From: Ralstonia pickettii
GTDB lineage: Bacteria; Pseudomonadota; Gammaproteobacteria; Burkholderiales; Burkholderiaceae
Direction: 5' to 3'
DNA length: 64,000 nt
Assembly (NCBI RefSeq): GCF_030582395.1
Contig: NZ_CP104382.1
Location: 62,001 to 126,000 of the forward strand
A program made the translations under genes and the position numbers. The notes beneath the pieces were generated by a model that saw only the letters and a list, made by a program, of their open reading frames with translations, was not told the DNA's origin and did no database searches. Below, one piece after another: positions 42,920 to 52,647 of this stretch; positions within the stretch are counted from its first letter, which is position 1; each line of letters opens with the position of its first letter.

Positions 42920-44539
42920 ATGAGAATCTCGGATATGAAGATCGGGGTGCGCCTTGGGGCAGCGTTCGCGCTTGTGGTGGCGCTGCTGATCGGGACCGCC
43001 GCTGTCGGCATCCAACGGCTGGACGACAACAACACGAAGATGAGCCGGATCGTCAGCGAGCGCTATTCGCTGATCGCGCTGAGCAACCAGATCAAGAACA
43101 ACGGATACAAGGCCAACGGCATCCTCAGCAACCTGCTCCTGGCCACGTCGGCCGACCAGAAAGCGAAGTACATGAGCGACTACGCGGCCATCCGCCAGGC
43201 CAACGGACAGGCGTATGGCCGGCTGGAGAAGATGCTGACGACCGATGCGAGCAAGGCGCTCTTCAAGGAACAGTTCGACGCGCGCTCCGCTTACGGTGCC
43301 GGCGTGCGCAAGTTCTTTGAGCTGATTGATGCCAACAAGCCCGAAGACGCGCGGGTTCTGTACCAGGGCGACATGAGCCGCCTGCAGGACCAGTACTACG
43401 TGCTGGTCGACAAGATGGTGGATCACCAGGCCAGCGAGATGGAGCACGATGTCGGCGAAGCTGCCGCGCAAGGCGCCAACGCGAAGATCCAGATGATCGT
43501 GCTTGCCGTGTTGGCGACGTTGCTCGCCATTGCCACGGGCGGCTTCATCACCCGCACGATCACCGGCCCGATCAACCGTGCCGTGCATCTGGCCGAAGCC
43601 GTGGCGCAAGGGGACCTGACGCACCGTCTTGAAGTTGGCGCACAAGACGAGATCGGCCGCCTGCTGGCCGCGCTCAAGCACATGACCGAGAACCTGCATG
43701 GCATCGTCGGCCGTGTGCGCGGCGGAACGGACACCATCACGCGTGCATCGCGCGAGGTGGCGAGCGGCAACATCGATCTGTCCAGCCGGACCGAGCAGCA
43801 AGCCAGCTCGCTGGAAGAAACGGCGGCGGCCATGGAGCAGCTCACGTCCACCGTCAAGCAGAACGCCGACAACGCGCAGGAAGCCAGCCGTTTGGCATCC
43901 AACGCATCGCTGGTGGCGGCCAAGGGCGGCGATGCCGTGGGCGAGGCGATCGAAACCATGAGCACCATCAATGCGTCGTCGCGCAAGATCGTCGACATCA
44001 TCGGCGTGATCGACAGCATCGCGTTCCAGACCAACATCCTGGCACTGAACGCCGCCGTGGAAGCCGCGCGCGCGGGCGAGCAGGGCCGCGGCTTTGCCGT
44101 GGTGGCGGGCGAGGTGCGCAACCTCGCGCAGCGCAGTGCCGCAGCGGCCAAGGAGATCAAGGGGCTGATCGAAGATTCGGTCAACCACGTCGGCACCGGC
44201 ACCGCGAAGGTGGAAGAGGCCGGCCAGATCATCCGCGACGTGGTGGCCGGTATCCAGAACGTGACGAACATCGTTGCCGAGATCAGCGCGTCGAGCCGCG
44301 AGCAGAGCGAAGGCATCGAGCAGATCAACGAGGCCATCACGCAGATGGACAAGGTCACGCAGGAAAACGCCTCGCTGGTCGAGGAAAGCGCGACCTCGGC
44401 ACAGGCGCTGCAGGAACAGGCGGATCAACTGGCCGACATGGTGAGCGCGTTCAAGTTGCATGGCGACGCGCGGAGCCCAGGGCACGGCGCGCAGAGCGAG
44501 ACGGCCACCCTGGCGCGGTCTGGCTGGGCGCGCGCTTAA
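42920..44539 (+). CDS. Methyl-accepting chemotaxis protein (4HB sensor)
   Basis: 539 residues from ATG 42920, where CAGGA lies 9 bases upstream and the product begins in the familiar way MRISDMKIGVRLGAAF. TM1 about 12-32, periplasmic four-helix-bundle sensor (about 35-187), TM2 about 190-212, HAMP (TRTITGPINRAVHLAEAVAQGDL) and a methyl-accepting signalling coiled coil with the conserved hairpin tip IGVIDSIAFQTNILALNAAVEAARAGEQGRGFAVVAGEVR broken here only for quotation. No NWETF-like CheR/CheB pentapeptide is present at the C terminus. The ligand is unknown; no other chemotaxis gene is close. Confidence 0.9.
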   Translation: MRISDMKIGVRLGAAFALVVALLIGTAAVGIQRLDDNNTKMSRIVSERYSLIALSNQIKNNGYKANGILSNLLLATSADQKAKYMSDYAAIRQANGQAYGRLEKMLTTDASKALFKEQFDARSAYGAGVRKFFELIDANKPEDARVLYQGDMSRLQDQYYVLVDKMVDHQASEMEHDVGEAAAQGANAKIQMIVLAVLATLLAIATGGFITRTITGPINRAVHLAEAVAQGDLTHRLEVGAQDEIGRLLAALKHMTENLHGIVGRVRGGTDTITRASREVASGNIDLSSRTEQQASSLEETAAAMEQLTSTVKQNADNAQEASRLASNASLVAAKGGDAVGEAIETMSTINASSRKIVDIIGVIDSIAFQTNILALNAAVEAARAGEQGRGFAVVAGEVRNLAQRSAAAAKEIKGLIEDSVNHVGTGTAKVEEAGQIIRDVVAGIQNVTNIVAEISASSREQSEGIEQINEAITQMDKVTQENASLVEESATSAQALQEQADQLADMVSAFKLHGDARSPGHGAQSETATLARSGWARA

Positions 44540-44798
44540 CCACTTTCGTAATTCACGGTTGTTGTTGCAGTGATGTTGCAGTCAGCAGTCCAACGGAGGA
44601 GGCACGGGTCGTCGTCAGGCGGCTCGTTACAGAAGGAATCGACGTAGCGCTTTGCTTTGGCGTTTCGAACGGTCCCGCCATTTGCCGAACAGGTGTCTGC
44701 TGCGCAACCGCTGTGCTGGTTGGAGGACTGCGCGCGCGGGTACGCCGGAGTGCCGATGGCGGGACCCACCCACGGTGTCTCTTATCTCCTGAACAACC

Positions 44799-47390
44799 AT
44801 GTCTTCGCACGCTCCTCAAATGGCCGACCCGGGTTCGGCCGCAGCGTTTGACCCGTCCAGCGCGGCGGGCGGCGCCGCCACGGCGCCCCCGCCCACCCCT
44901 GTCACCCAGTTTATCGACGCCTATCGCGAACACGGGCACCGTCGCGCGCGGCTGGACCCGCTCGCACGTGTGCCCCTGCCCGACGTGCCGGAGCTTCGCC
45001 TGCGGTTTCACGGCCTCGACCCGGCGCAGAAGCGCGATCCCGCAAGCGCGGTTCTGCCCACCGCCACGACGATGCAGGAGCTCGAATGGCAGCTCAAGCG
45101 CGTCTACTGCGGCGCCATCGGCCTCGATTGCAGCAGCGTGCGCAAGCGGCAACGCCGCGCATGGCTCTACGCGCGCATGGAGGCAGAACTGCTGGCACCG
45201 CCGCTCGCGCCTGACCAAAAGCGCCGGCTGCTGCGGCGGCTGGTGGCAGCGGAGATGTGGGAGCGTCTTGTTGGCAGCACGTTCGAACATGCCAAGCGGT
45301 TCTCGCTGGAGGGCTGCGAGAGCCTGGTGCCGCTGCTCGATACGCTGGTTGAAGAAGGTGCCGGCCACGGCGTGCGGCAGGTGTTTCTCGGCATGCCGCA
45401 TCGCGGGCGCTTGAACACGCTCGTCAACGTGATGGGTGTTGATGCGCGTGGCATGCTCGATCGGCTCGATCCGGATTCGGACATTGCGTTCACCCAGCGA
45501 GACCTGCCGTATCACCTCGGTGGCCGTGCGCATCGGTTGGTGGGCGACGACGAGGTGACGCTGGTGCTCGCGCCCAACCCATCGCATCTGCAAAGCGTGT
45601 ACCCCGTGGTGTGCGGCATGGCCCGCGCGCATGTGGACGAGCACCCGGGCACACCGTGCCTGCTGGTGATGGTGCACGGCGATGCGGCGTTCGCGGGGCA
45701 AGGCGTCGTCATGGAGACCCTGAACCTGACCCGCCGCAGCGGCTACACGGCAGGCGGCGTCGTGCACGTGATCGTCAATAACCAGATCGGCTTTACAACA
45801 CCCAACCTGATGGACGTGCGTGCGCACGACTACTGCACCGACGTGACGCGCATGGTTGATGCGCCGGTGCTGCACGTCAACGCCGACGACCCCGAAGCCG
45901 TCGTGCGTGCCGCACGGATTGCCATTGCGTACCGCATGGAGCATGGCGCCGATATCGTCATCGATCTGATCGGCTATCGCCGCCTCGGGCATTCTGAGCA
46001 CGACACGCCCGCCGTGACGCAGCCCGCGCTGCACGCCGCCATTGCCGCGCACCCGACCGTCACGGAGCTGTATCACGGTGCCAGCGAGGAACCGGCGCGC
46101 CTGGCCGATCTGCGTGAAGCTGCCGTGGGTGACTTGCTGACAGACCCCGACGCTGGGCCACGTGTGGCCGATGATTCGCTGCCGCCCGGCGCTGTGCGTC
46201 ACCAGCTTCAGCCGGCGTCATTGCAGCGCGTGCAGGCATTGACGCAGACGCTGACCACACCGCCCGACGAGGCGCTCCTGCACGACGTTGTGCGCGGACT
46301 GTGCGAGCGCTGGCGCGCTACGGTATCGAGCGACGCGCATACGGTCGACTGGTGTCTGGCGGAAAACCTGGCCCATGCCACGTTATTGGAAGAGGGGCGC
46401 AGCATCCGCTTGTCAGGCATGGATGTCGGGCGTGGCACGTTCATGCATCGGCACGCGGTGTGGCATTCACAGGCAACGCTCTCCGACGAGGGCCGCCGGT
46501 ACGTTCCGCTGCAGCACGTGGCGCCGTGCCAGGGCACGTTCGACATCGTGAACTCGCCGTTGTCGGAAGAAGCGGCGCTGGGCTTCGAATACGGCTACAG
46601 CGTGCAGACCCGAACGCGGCTGACCTTGTGGGAGGCGCAGTTCGGCGACTTCGTCAACGGCGCGCAGGTCTTCATTGACCAGTACATCGCTTCGGGGGAA
46701 TACAAGTGGGGTTGCCAGTCTGCACTGGCGATGCTGCTGCCGCACGGCCACGAAGGTGTCGGGCCAGAGCATTCCAACGGCTTCCTGGGGCGTTTTCTGC
46801 AGCTTTGCGCGGATGACAACATGCGCGTGGTCATGCCGTCGACGTCGGGCCAATGGTTCCACCTGCTGCGCGAGCAAGCCGCGCTGGCAACGCCCAAGCC
46901 GCTGATCGTCATGTCCCCGAAGACGCAGCTTCATGGCAACCCGCGTTCGCATTCGCGCGTGCAGGACTTGACCGACGGGCACTTCATGCCGGTGCTGGCG
47001 GATGCCTCGGTGGTCGACCCTGGAACCGTTACGCGGGTGGTGCTGTGCAGCGGCAAGTTTTTCTACGAACTGCATGCACAGCGCCAGCATGAGGCTCGCG
47101 CGGATGTGGCACTCGTCCGCGTTGAGCAGCTTTACCCATTTCCGCAGGAGGCGCTCGCCGCTGCGTTGGCGGTATTCCCGAACCTGAAGGAAATCGTTTG
47201 GGCGCAGGAGGAGGATGCCAACCAGGGTGCATGGCGCTTCGTGCGCGACGCGCTGGAGGCCTGTGTTCCGGAGGGGAGCCGACTGGCCGGTGTGTTCCGC
47301 AGCGCGACTCCGTCGGGCGCGCATGCGTCGGTGCGCGCGCATCAGGCGGAGCAGCGTCGCCTGGTGGCTGCCGCGTTCGGCGCGTTGTGA
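44799..47390 (+). CDS. Orphan 2-oxoglutarate dehydrogenase E1-like (SucA-like) thiamine enzyme
   Basis: 863 residues. Family landmarks: GMPHRGRLNTLVNVMG (active-site His, equivalent to E. coli SucA His260), the ThDP motif starting GDAAFAGQGVV and closing with VNNQIGFTT, SHLQSVYPVVCGMARA, and the C-terminal transketolase/pyrimidine domain GTFDIVNSPLSEEAALGFEYGY. It is about 70 residues shorter than E. coli SucA (933) and lacks the N-terminal E2-binding start; residues 1-35 are low complexity. No sucB or lpd follows, so it is not the usual TCA operon copy. It may decarboxylate 2-oxoglutarate or a related 2-oxoacid such as 2-oxoadipate. Convergent with a 2-oxoglutarate permease gene. Confidence 0.85.
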   Translation: MSSHAPQMADPGSAAAFDPSSAAGGAATAPPPTPVTQFIDAYREHGHRRARLDPLARVPLPDVPELRLRFHGLDPAQKRDPASAVLPTATTMQELEWQLKRVYCGAIGLDCSSVRKRQRRAWLYARMEAELLAPPLAPDQKRRLLRRLVAAEMWERLVGSTFEHAKRFSLEGCESLVPLLDTLVEEGAGHGVRQVFLGMPHRGRLNTLVNVMGVDARGMLDRLDPDSDIAFTQRDLPYHLGGRAHRLVGDDEVTLVLAPNPSHLQSVYPVVCGMARAHVDEHPGTPCLLVMVHGDAAFAGQGVVMETLNLTRRSGYTAGGVVHVIVNNQIGFTTPNLMDVRAHDYCTDVTRMVDAPVLHVNADDPEAVVRAARIAIAYRMEHGADIVIDLIGYRRLGHSEHDTPAVTQPALHAAIAAHPTVTELYHGASEEPARLADLREAAVGDLLTDPDAGPRVADDSLPPGAVRHQLQPASLQRVQALTQTLTTPPDEALLHDVVRGLCERWRATVSSDAHTVDWCLAENLAHATLLEEGRSIRLSGMDVGRGTFMHRHAVWHSQATLSDEGRRYVPLQHVAPCQGTFDIVNSPLSEEAALGFEYGYSVQTRTRLTLWEAQFGDFVNGAQVFIDQYIASGEYKWGCQSALAMLLPHGHEGVGPEHSNGFLGRFLQLCADDNMRVVMPSTSGQWFHLLREQAALATPKPLIVMSPKTQLHGNPRSHSRVQDLTDGHFMPVLADASVVDPGTVTRVVLCSGKFFYELHAQRQHEARADVALVRVEQLYPFPQEALAAALAVFPNLKEIVWAQEEDANQGAWRFVRDALEACVPEGSRLAGVFRSATPSGAHASVRAHQAEQRRLVAAAFGAL

Positions 47391-47417
47391 TAGCCGGAAG
47401 CTGATGCAGGAAGCTCG

Positions 47418-47453
47418 ACCGCGACCGCCGCTTGAGACATCGGTGGTCGCGGT
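47418..47453. terminator. Stem-loop between convergent genes
   Basis: ACCGCGACC (47418-47426) pairs perfectly with GGTCGCGGT (47445-47453). It stands midway between the E1-like gene and kgtP stops; no U-run, so the role as terminator is inferred from position. Confidence 0.45.
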
Positions 47454-47484
47454 ATGGGCTTGTGGTTGAAACGCCCGGCCGCGA

Positions 47485-48789
47485 TTACGGCTCGTGGCGC
47501 AGATACCCTTCCTTGCTCGGGTCGGGCATGAAGTACGTCACGATGAAGGACACCGCGCACAGCGCTGTCACGTACCAATAGAACGTCGATTCACTGCCGG
47601 CCTGCTTGAACCACAGCGCCACGTATTCCGCCGAGCCGCCGAACACCGCATTCGCAATCGCGTACGAGAGGCCCACGCCCATTGCGCGCACTTCCGGCGG
47701 GAACATCTCGGCCTTGATCAGGCCGCTGATCGACGTATAGAAACTGACGATGGCCAGCGCCAGCGTGATGAGGCCGAAGGCGGCGAGCGGCGTCGAAACG
47801 GTGGCCAGCGCCTTCATGAGCGGCACGGTGCCCAGCACGGAGAGGGCGCCGAACAGCAGCATCGAATTGCGGCGGCCGATCCGGTCGGACAGCGCACCGA
47901 ACGCGGGCTGCAGCACCATGTAGACAAACAGCGCGCCCGTCATCACGTTGGAGGCGGTTTTGGTGTCCATGTGCGCCGTGTTGACGAGGTACTTCTGCAT
48001 GTACGTCGTGAACGTGTAAAAGATCAGGGAGCCGCCGGCGGTAAAGCCGAGCACGCGCAAAAACGCCCCCTTGTGCTGCCACGCGCCGCGGATCGTGCCT
48101 GCGTGCTCAGCCTTGCGTGCCGAGGTGGTCTGCGTTTCGTGCAATGACTTACGCAGGTACAAGGCGATCAGCGCGGTGAGTGCGCCCACCACAAACGGAA
48201 TGCGCCAGCCCCAGGCTTTCAGCTCTGCGGTCGTCAGCAGTTGCTGCAGGATCACCAGCACGAGCACTGCGCACAACTGGCCGCCGATCAGCGTCACATA
48301 CTGGAACGAGGCAAAGAAGCCGCGCCGGCCCTGCAGCGCCACTTCGCTCATGTAGGTCGCGCTGGTGCCGTATTCGCCGCCAACCGACAGCCCCTGGAAC
48401 AGCCGCGCCACCAGCAGCAGGAATGGCGCCAGCGCACCGATCTGCGCGTACGTTGGCAACACCGCAATCAGCAGCGAGCCGCCGCACATCATCAGCACCG
48501 AGATCATCATCGCTGTGCGCCGGCCATGCCTGTCGGCAATGCGGCCGAACAGCCAGCCGCCGATGGGCCGCATCAGGAAGCCCGCCGCAAACACGCCTGC
48601 TGTGTTCAGCAGTTGCGTCGTGCGGTCACCGCTCGGGAAGAAGGCCGGTGCAAAGTACAGCGAGCTGAACGCGTAGACGTAAAAGTCGAACCATTCGACG
48701 AGGTTGCCTGACGACGCGCCGACGATGGCAAAGATTCGGCGACGTGTGTCGTGCGGGTCAACCGCATGCGGGGTGGCAGTGCTATCCAT
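47485..48789 (-). CDS. kgtP: 2-oxoglutarate permease KgtP-like (MFS, metabolite:H+ symporter family)
   Basis: 434 residues, 12 membrane helices. Close to E. coli KgtP along its length as I remember it: [20 protein letters not shown] then [39 protein letters not shown] (motif A), [55 protein letters not shown] and [13 protein letters not shown]. Imports 2-oxoglutarate with protons. Its convergent neighbour is a 2-oxoglutarate dehydrogenase E1-like gene, an association that suggests a shared substrate. Confidence 0.9.
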   Translation of the reverse strand: MDSTATPHAVDPHDTRRRIFAIVGASSGNLVEWFDFYVYAFSSLYFAPAFFPSGDRTTQLLNTAGVFAAGFLMRPIGGWLFGRIADRHGRRTAMMISVLMMCGGSLLIAVLPTYAQIGALAPFLLLVARLFQGLSVGGEYGTSATYMSEVALQGRRGFFASFQYVTLIGGQLCAVLVLVILQQLLTTAELKAWGWRIPFVVGALTALIALYLRKSLHETQTTSARKAEHAGTIRGAWQHKGAFLRVLGFTAGGSLIFYTFTTYMQKYLVNTAHMDTKTASNVMTGALFVYMVLQPAFGALSDRIGRRNSMLLFGALSVLGTVPLMKALATVSTPLAAFGLITLALAIVSFYTSISGLIKAEMFPPEVRAMGVGLSYAIANAVFGGSAEYVALWFKQAGSESTFYWYVTALCAVSFIVTYFMPDPSKEGYLRHEP

Positions 48790-48963
48790 GAGGGCGTCTC
48801 GGTGTGGTTGTTCTGTGGGCAGCCTAAGCTGACCCTCAGAATTGTAGCGACATGTCGTATGGCGCCGCGCCCCGGAGTTGCCCCGATGGGTGAGATGGTG
48901 TGTTGCGTCAGGTGTGCGGCAGGCGTGTGGAGGTTACGCAGAAACGCGTACGCCCCCAGCCTT

Positions 48964-49272
48964 TTACACCGCGACCGCATGCAAGCGGATACCCAACGCC
49001 CGCATGACTTTGAGCACGGTGGCAAAGCTCGGGTTGCCTTCTTCAGACAAGGCCTTGTACAGCCCTTCGCGCGTCATGCCGGTGTCACGGGCGAGTTGCG
49101 TCATGCCGCGCGCTCTGGCTACTACGCCCAACGCATGCGTGATGAATGCGGGGTCGTCGGCCGCTTCCTCCAGGCACGCGTCCAGATATGCGGCCATGTC
49201 GGCTTCGGTCTTGAGATGCTCAGCGGAGTCCCACGGGCGAGTTTTGACGGGTTTGTCGGTAGGCATGGTCAC
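48964..49272 (-). CDS. HigA-like antitoxin (addiction module antidote, XRE-type HTH)
   Basis: 102 residues. The second half is a helix-turn-helix: ALGVVARARGMTQLARDTGM, TREGLYKALSEEGNPSFATV and LKVMRALGIRLHAV, the pattern of the 'putative addiction module antidote' family (HigA-like). The N-terminal 30 residues, including WDSAEHLKTEADMAAYLDAC, are the usual toxin-wrapping segment. ATG overlaps the toxin stop (ATGA). Toxin-first order is characteristic of HigBA modules. It probably neutralises the toxin and represses the operon. Confidence 0.87.
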   Translation of the reverse strand: MTMPTDKPVKTRPWDSAEHLKTEADMAAYLDACLEEAADDPAFITHALGVVARARGMTQLARDTGMTREGLYKALSEEGNPSFATVLKVMRALGIRLHAVAV

Positions 49273-49568
49273 TCCACGTCGAGATGGCGCGACAACTCAA
49301 TCGCGCGTCGGATGTCGGCTTCCTGTGTCGACTTGTCACCGCCACATAACAGGATGATCAGCACTGCGCCACGCTGGGCGAAATACACCCGGTAGCCGGG
49401 GCCGTGATTGATGCGTAGCTCACTGACACCTGCTCGGACAGGCTTCACATCACCCGGATGACCGAGCTGTAAGCGGTCGATGCGTACCTGGATACGGCGC
49501 TGCGCAGTCTTGTCACGCAGCTTCGAAAACCAGGTGTCGAAAGCGTTGGTAGTGCGGATCGTCAGCAT
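49269..49568 (-). CDS. HigB-like toxin of the RelE/ParE superfamily
   Basis: 99 residues with the fold signature of RelE/HigB 'addiction module killer' proteins: TNAFDTWFSKLRDKTAQRRI, a QVRIDRLQLGHPGDVKPVRAG segment, ELRINHGPGYRVYFAQRG (core beta strands, with conserved R-Y-R-V-Y-F) and LLCGGDKSTQEADIRRAIEL. Expected to be a ribosome-dependent or free mRNA endonuclease. First gene of a two-gene minus-strand operon. Confidence 0.87.
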   Translation of the reverse strand: MLTIRTTNAFDTWFSKLRDKTAQRRIQVRIDRLQLGHPGDVKPVRAGVSELRINHGPGYRVYFAQRGAVLIILLCGGDKSTQEADIRRAIELSRHLDVE

Positions 49569-49647
49569 GCGGAGATGCTAAGGACCGCACTTCGACCTGT
49601 AAACTATAGTTCACAAATGGTCACAGCCGCAATGCCGAGCAGATTTG

Positions 49648-50865
49648 TTACCGCGCCCCTTGCCGCGCGTTGAACATCACGCGCAACCCGAGTGCCACCA
49701 GCGCCGCCGCCGTGCAGAACGCCATCAGCCCCGTCCAGCGCCCGCTGTTCCACGCCAGGCTCGCGCCATAGGCGCCCAACGACATGCCGATGAACAGCGT
49801 CGTCATGAACACCGCGTTGATGCGGCTGCGCGCTTCGGGTGCCAATGCATAAATGATCGTCTGGTGCGACACCAGCGCTGCCTGCACGCCCACATCGAAG
49901 ACCAACGTGCCGATCACGATGGCGATGAGCGATTGCGGGAACAGCGCCATGGCGGCAAACGTCACCGCCATGAGCAATGCGCCGCCTGCTGCGATATGGC
50001 CCGGCGCAACGCGGCCCGACAATCGCCCGGCAAGGCTCGCACCGAGTGCGCCTGCTGCGCCGGCCAGCCCAAGCAAACCTGCTTGACTCGTCGACAGCCC
50101 GAGCGAACTCGTCAGGTGCAATGCCACGGTCGACCAGAAACCCGAGAACGCAATACCGATGAACGCCTGCGTGATGGCGGACGCCCTCAGCCGCGGGTGC
50201 TGCGCGAACAGTGTGCCGAGCGAGCGCAGCAGCACAAGGTACGGCTGCCTCATGGTGGCGGGGGGCGGTGCCACACCAAAGTGCGCGGCGCGCACGGCAA
50301 TCGCCAGCCCGACAATCGCCGCTGCGGATACACCGAAGGCTGCCCGCCAGCCAAAGTGGTCCGCCACGATGCCGCTGAACACGCGCGAGCTGACGATGCC
50401 GATCAACAGCCCCGTCATCACCGTGCCGATGTTGCGATTGCGGTTGTGGTCGGTGCTGATGGCGGCGGCGCTGGGCACGAAATCCTGCGCGATGGTGGCG
50501 GAGAGCCCCACCACAAAGCCGGCTGCCGCCAGCAGCGGCAGGTTGGGTGCGAGGCAGCTGGCGATGAGTGCCAACGTGAGCAGTACCGCCTTCCAGAGGA
50601 TGACGATGCGGCGATCGTAGCGGTCGCCCAGTGGGCCGAAGAAAAAGATGCCGCTGGCATAGCCCGCCGCCGTGAGCGTCGGCAGCACGCCCAACGCGTG
50701 CGGCGCGATGGCGAGGTCGCGGCCGATCAAGCCCAGGAGCGGGTGGTTCAGATAGATGCATGCCACGCTGATGCCTGCCCCGGCGGTCAGCAGGCGGATC
50801 AGCCCTTTGGTGTCAGGTGCAGTCACGGTTGTGGCGGGCGTTGAGGACGCAGGCGAGGTCGACAT
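49648..50865 (-). CDS. MFS transporter, 12 helices
   Basis: 405 residues. Motif A reads FGPLGDRYDRRIVILWK; other recognisable segments are GFVVGLSATIAQDFVPSAAA and a second-half VAPGHIAAGGALLMAVTF. The family resembles inner-membrane transporters such as YnfM/arabinose-polymer-type DHA1 permeases; no substrate can be named. Starts at ATG 50865; the first 20 residues are Ser/Thr/Pro-rich and cytoplasmic. The GntR-type regulator gene lies 99 bases upstream on the same strand and may control it. Confidence 0.83.
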   Translation of the reverse strand: MSTSPASSTPATTVTAPDTKGLIRLLTAGAGISVACIYLNHPLLGLIGRDLAIAPHALGVLPTLTAAGYASGIFFFGPLGDRYDRRIVILWKAVLLTLALIASCLAPNLPLLAAAGFVVGLSATIAQDFVPSAAAISTDHNRNRNIGTVMTGLLIGIVSSRVFSGIVADHFGWRAAFGVSAAAIVGLAIAVRAAHFGVAPPPATMRQPYLVLLRSLGTLFAQHPRLRASAITQAFIGIAFSGFWSTVALHLTSSLGLSTSQAGLLGLAGAAGALGASLAGRLSGRVAPGHIAAGGALLMAVTFAAMALFPQSLIAIVIGTLVFDVGVQAALVSHQTIIYALAPEARSRINAVFMTTLFIGMSLGAYGASLAWNSGRWTGLMAFCTAAALVALGLRVMFNARQGAR

Positions 50866-50964
50866 GGAACCTCATGAAGGAGATTGCTGCATCGCAGCGA
50901 AGCGGCGATGCTAACAACTTTCCTTCCGCCTTGCCGAGGGCCAATAACCTTGCTGAGGGTGGTG

Positions 50965-51801
50965 TCAGGCGCGCTGAGTGGTCGGGGATGCGGCCGGCGT
51001 TGGCGCCTCTTCCACGTCCTCGCTGTGACCGCCCTGTGGGTGGTGCCCGGCGTTGTCGATCCACAGGCGGGCGCGGTCTTCGCCCACGCGCGACAGCTCC
51101 ATGCGGTATTCGTAGCGGTCGGGCCGGTAGAGGCCCTGCAGCAGCTGCACGGGCCGCCCGCTCATCTCGCGCACGATGCGTTGGACGGACAGCAGCGGCG
51201 CCCCCACCGACACATCCAGATACTGCGCCGTCGCCACATCGGCCAATCGTGCAGAAACCACCTGCGATGCACGATCGATCCGCACGCCCGAGCCCTCGAT
51301 CAGCCGCAGCAGCGACTGGTTCGCCAGGCGGTCGAGCGTGAGCTTGCTCGTCACGTCCAGCGGCAGCCACGTGGTGATCAGCGCCATGGGCGTGTCTTCC
51401 AGGTGGCGAACTCGCACGAGTTTCTTGATCGGCGTGCCGGGTGCGACTTCCAGGCATTTGGCCTCGTCGGGCGGGGCCAGCACGTCTTCGAATTCGACGA
51501 CGACGGCGGAGGTGCGCTCGCCCACGTCGATGATGTTCTGCAGCAGCGTCTGGGCGCCGCCGCCCATCGTCACCGGATCATCGGGCTTGACGACAAACGT
51601 GCCCATGCCGCGATGGCGGCGCACCAGACCTTCCTTGACGAGGTAGTCGAAGACGCGGCGCATCGTGACGCGCGATGCCCCGAACTGGCGGGCCAGCTCG
51701 ATCTCGCCCGGCATCGGGCCGTCACTGAACCGGCCCTCGAGAATCTGTTGGCGCAGAACGACGTAGATCTGGTGGTAGAGCGGTACCACGGCATCGGGCA
51801 T
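50965..51801 (-). CDS. GntR-family regulator, HutC/UTRA type
   Basis: 278 residues. N-terminal winged helix: PLYHQIYVVLRQQILEGRF then GEIELARQFGASRVTMRRVF and the wing GLVRRHRGMGTFV. The C-terminal UTRA ligand domain begins near residue 90 and includes PIKKLVRVRHLEDTPMALIT, WLPLDV and a closing RPDRYEYRMELSRV. UTRA regulators bind small molecules such as sugars, histidine-pathway acids or fatty acids. Adjacent genes do not identify the effector. The last 25 residues form a polar tail. Confidence 0.87.
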   Translation of the reverse strand: MPDAVVPLYHQIYVVLRQQILEGRFSDGPMPGEIELARQFGASRVTMRRVFDYLVKEGLVRRHRGMGTFVVKPDDPVTMGGGAQTLLQNIIDVGERTSAVVVEFEDVLAPPDEAKCLEVAPGTPIKKLVRVRHLEDTPMALITTWLPLDVTSKLTLDRLANQSLLRLIEGSGVRIDRASQVVSARLADVATAQYLDVSVGAPLLSVQRIVREMSGRPVQLLQGLYRPDRYEYRMELSRVGEDRARLWIDNAGHHPQGGHSEDVEEAPTPAASPTTQRA

Positions 51802-51925
51802 GGCGGTCGTGGTTCCGGGCGTGAGCAGCGAGGTCGAAGACGAAGTCAGGAGGGGCGGCCATCAGGTGATGGCGCACAGGCGCGGATGCGTCGGAAAGCC
51901 GGGTCGAACGCGGCCGTTTGCCCAT

Positions 51926-52513
51926 TCATCCGCGACGATAGGGGGTTTTGCGGGGCCTGTAAAGTTGTGTGTTACCTGTTGTCCGGGGGGTATCCGCGGC
52001 CGCGGCGGCCGGCTTTTGCCCCTGGCCATAACGCGGATTGCGCTCGCGTATCGAGTTCTTGGGCGCAACCGGCTCGCCGAGCGCATTGACCAGCGCGACG
52101 TGGATCGGCGTGCCGCTTTCACGGTCACGCAACAACATGGGGCCTTCGCCGTCGGGCGTGAGGTAACGGTCGCCCCATTGCATGAGCGCGACGATCGCGG
52201 GCAGGAGGTCGACGCCCGCCCGTGTCAGCCGATAGGCGTCGCGCACGCGGTCGCCCGGCTCCTGATACGGCACACGGCGCAGGATGCCGTACGTCACCAG
52301 CGCTTTGAGCCGCGACGACAGGATCGCCGACGAGCACCCCGTGCGGCGCAAAAACTCATCAAACCGCGTCACCCCCGAAAACGCCTCGCGCAGCACGAGC
52401 AGCGTCCATTTCTCGCCGACGATCGACACGGCGGCCGCAATCGAGCACGGCTCCTCCATCGATGTCACGACTTCGGACGCCGCTGGGACGGGGAAGGGTT
52501 CCGGGATTCTCAT
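51926..52513 (-). CDS. HxlR-family regulator
   Basis: 195 residues. Core HxlR pattern: CSIAAAVSIVGEKWTLLVLR, FDEFLRRTGCSSAILSSRLK and ILRRVPYQEPGDRVRDAYRL (wing), followed by an extended C-terminal part with a conserved-looking LRDRESGTPIHVALVNALGE. The early cysteine in EEPCSIA is the redox/aldehyde-sensing cysteine of several HxlR-type regulators. Divergent from a GNAT gene, 134 bases apart, with an inverted-repeat operator in between. Confidence 0.85.
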   Translation of the reverse strand: MRIPEPFPVPAASEVVTSMEEPCSIAAAVSIVGEKWTLLVLREAFSGVTRFDEFLRRTGCSSAILSSRLKALVTYGILRRVPYQEPGDRVRDAYRLTRAGVDLLPAIVALMQWGDRYLTPDGEGPMLLRDRESGTPIHVALVNALGEPVAPKNSIRERNPRYGQGQKPAAAAADTPRTTGNTQLYRPRKTPYRRG

Positions 52514-52532
52514 GGCAAAAGCATAGTCAATT

Positions 52533-52555
52533 CTGACTTTACTTGCAAAAGTCAG
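52533..52555. promoter_or_regulatory. Inverted-repeat operator between HxlR and GNAT genes
   Basis: CTGACTTT (52533-52540) and AAAGTCAG (52548-52555) with a 7-base spacer, 20 bases before the HxlR start. A third half-site AAAGTCAG lies at 52584-52591, near the GNAT promoter. A second small inverted pair CTAAT/ATTAG flanks 52564-52583. Confidence 0.6.
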
Positions 52556-52647
52556 GGTTTCTGCTAATCTAGCTTCAAATTAGAAAGTCAGGAGGTGATC
52601 CCGTCCTGACGGCTAATCACAACGATCCATCGCGTGAGGAGATCCCC

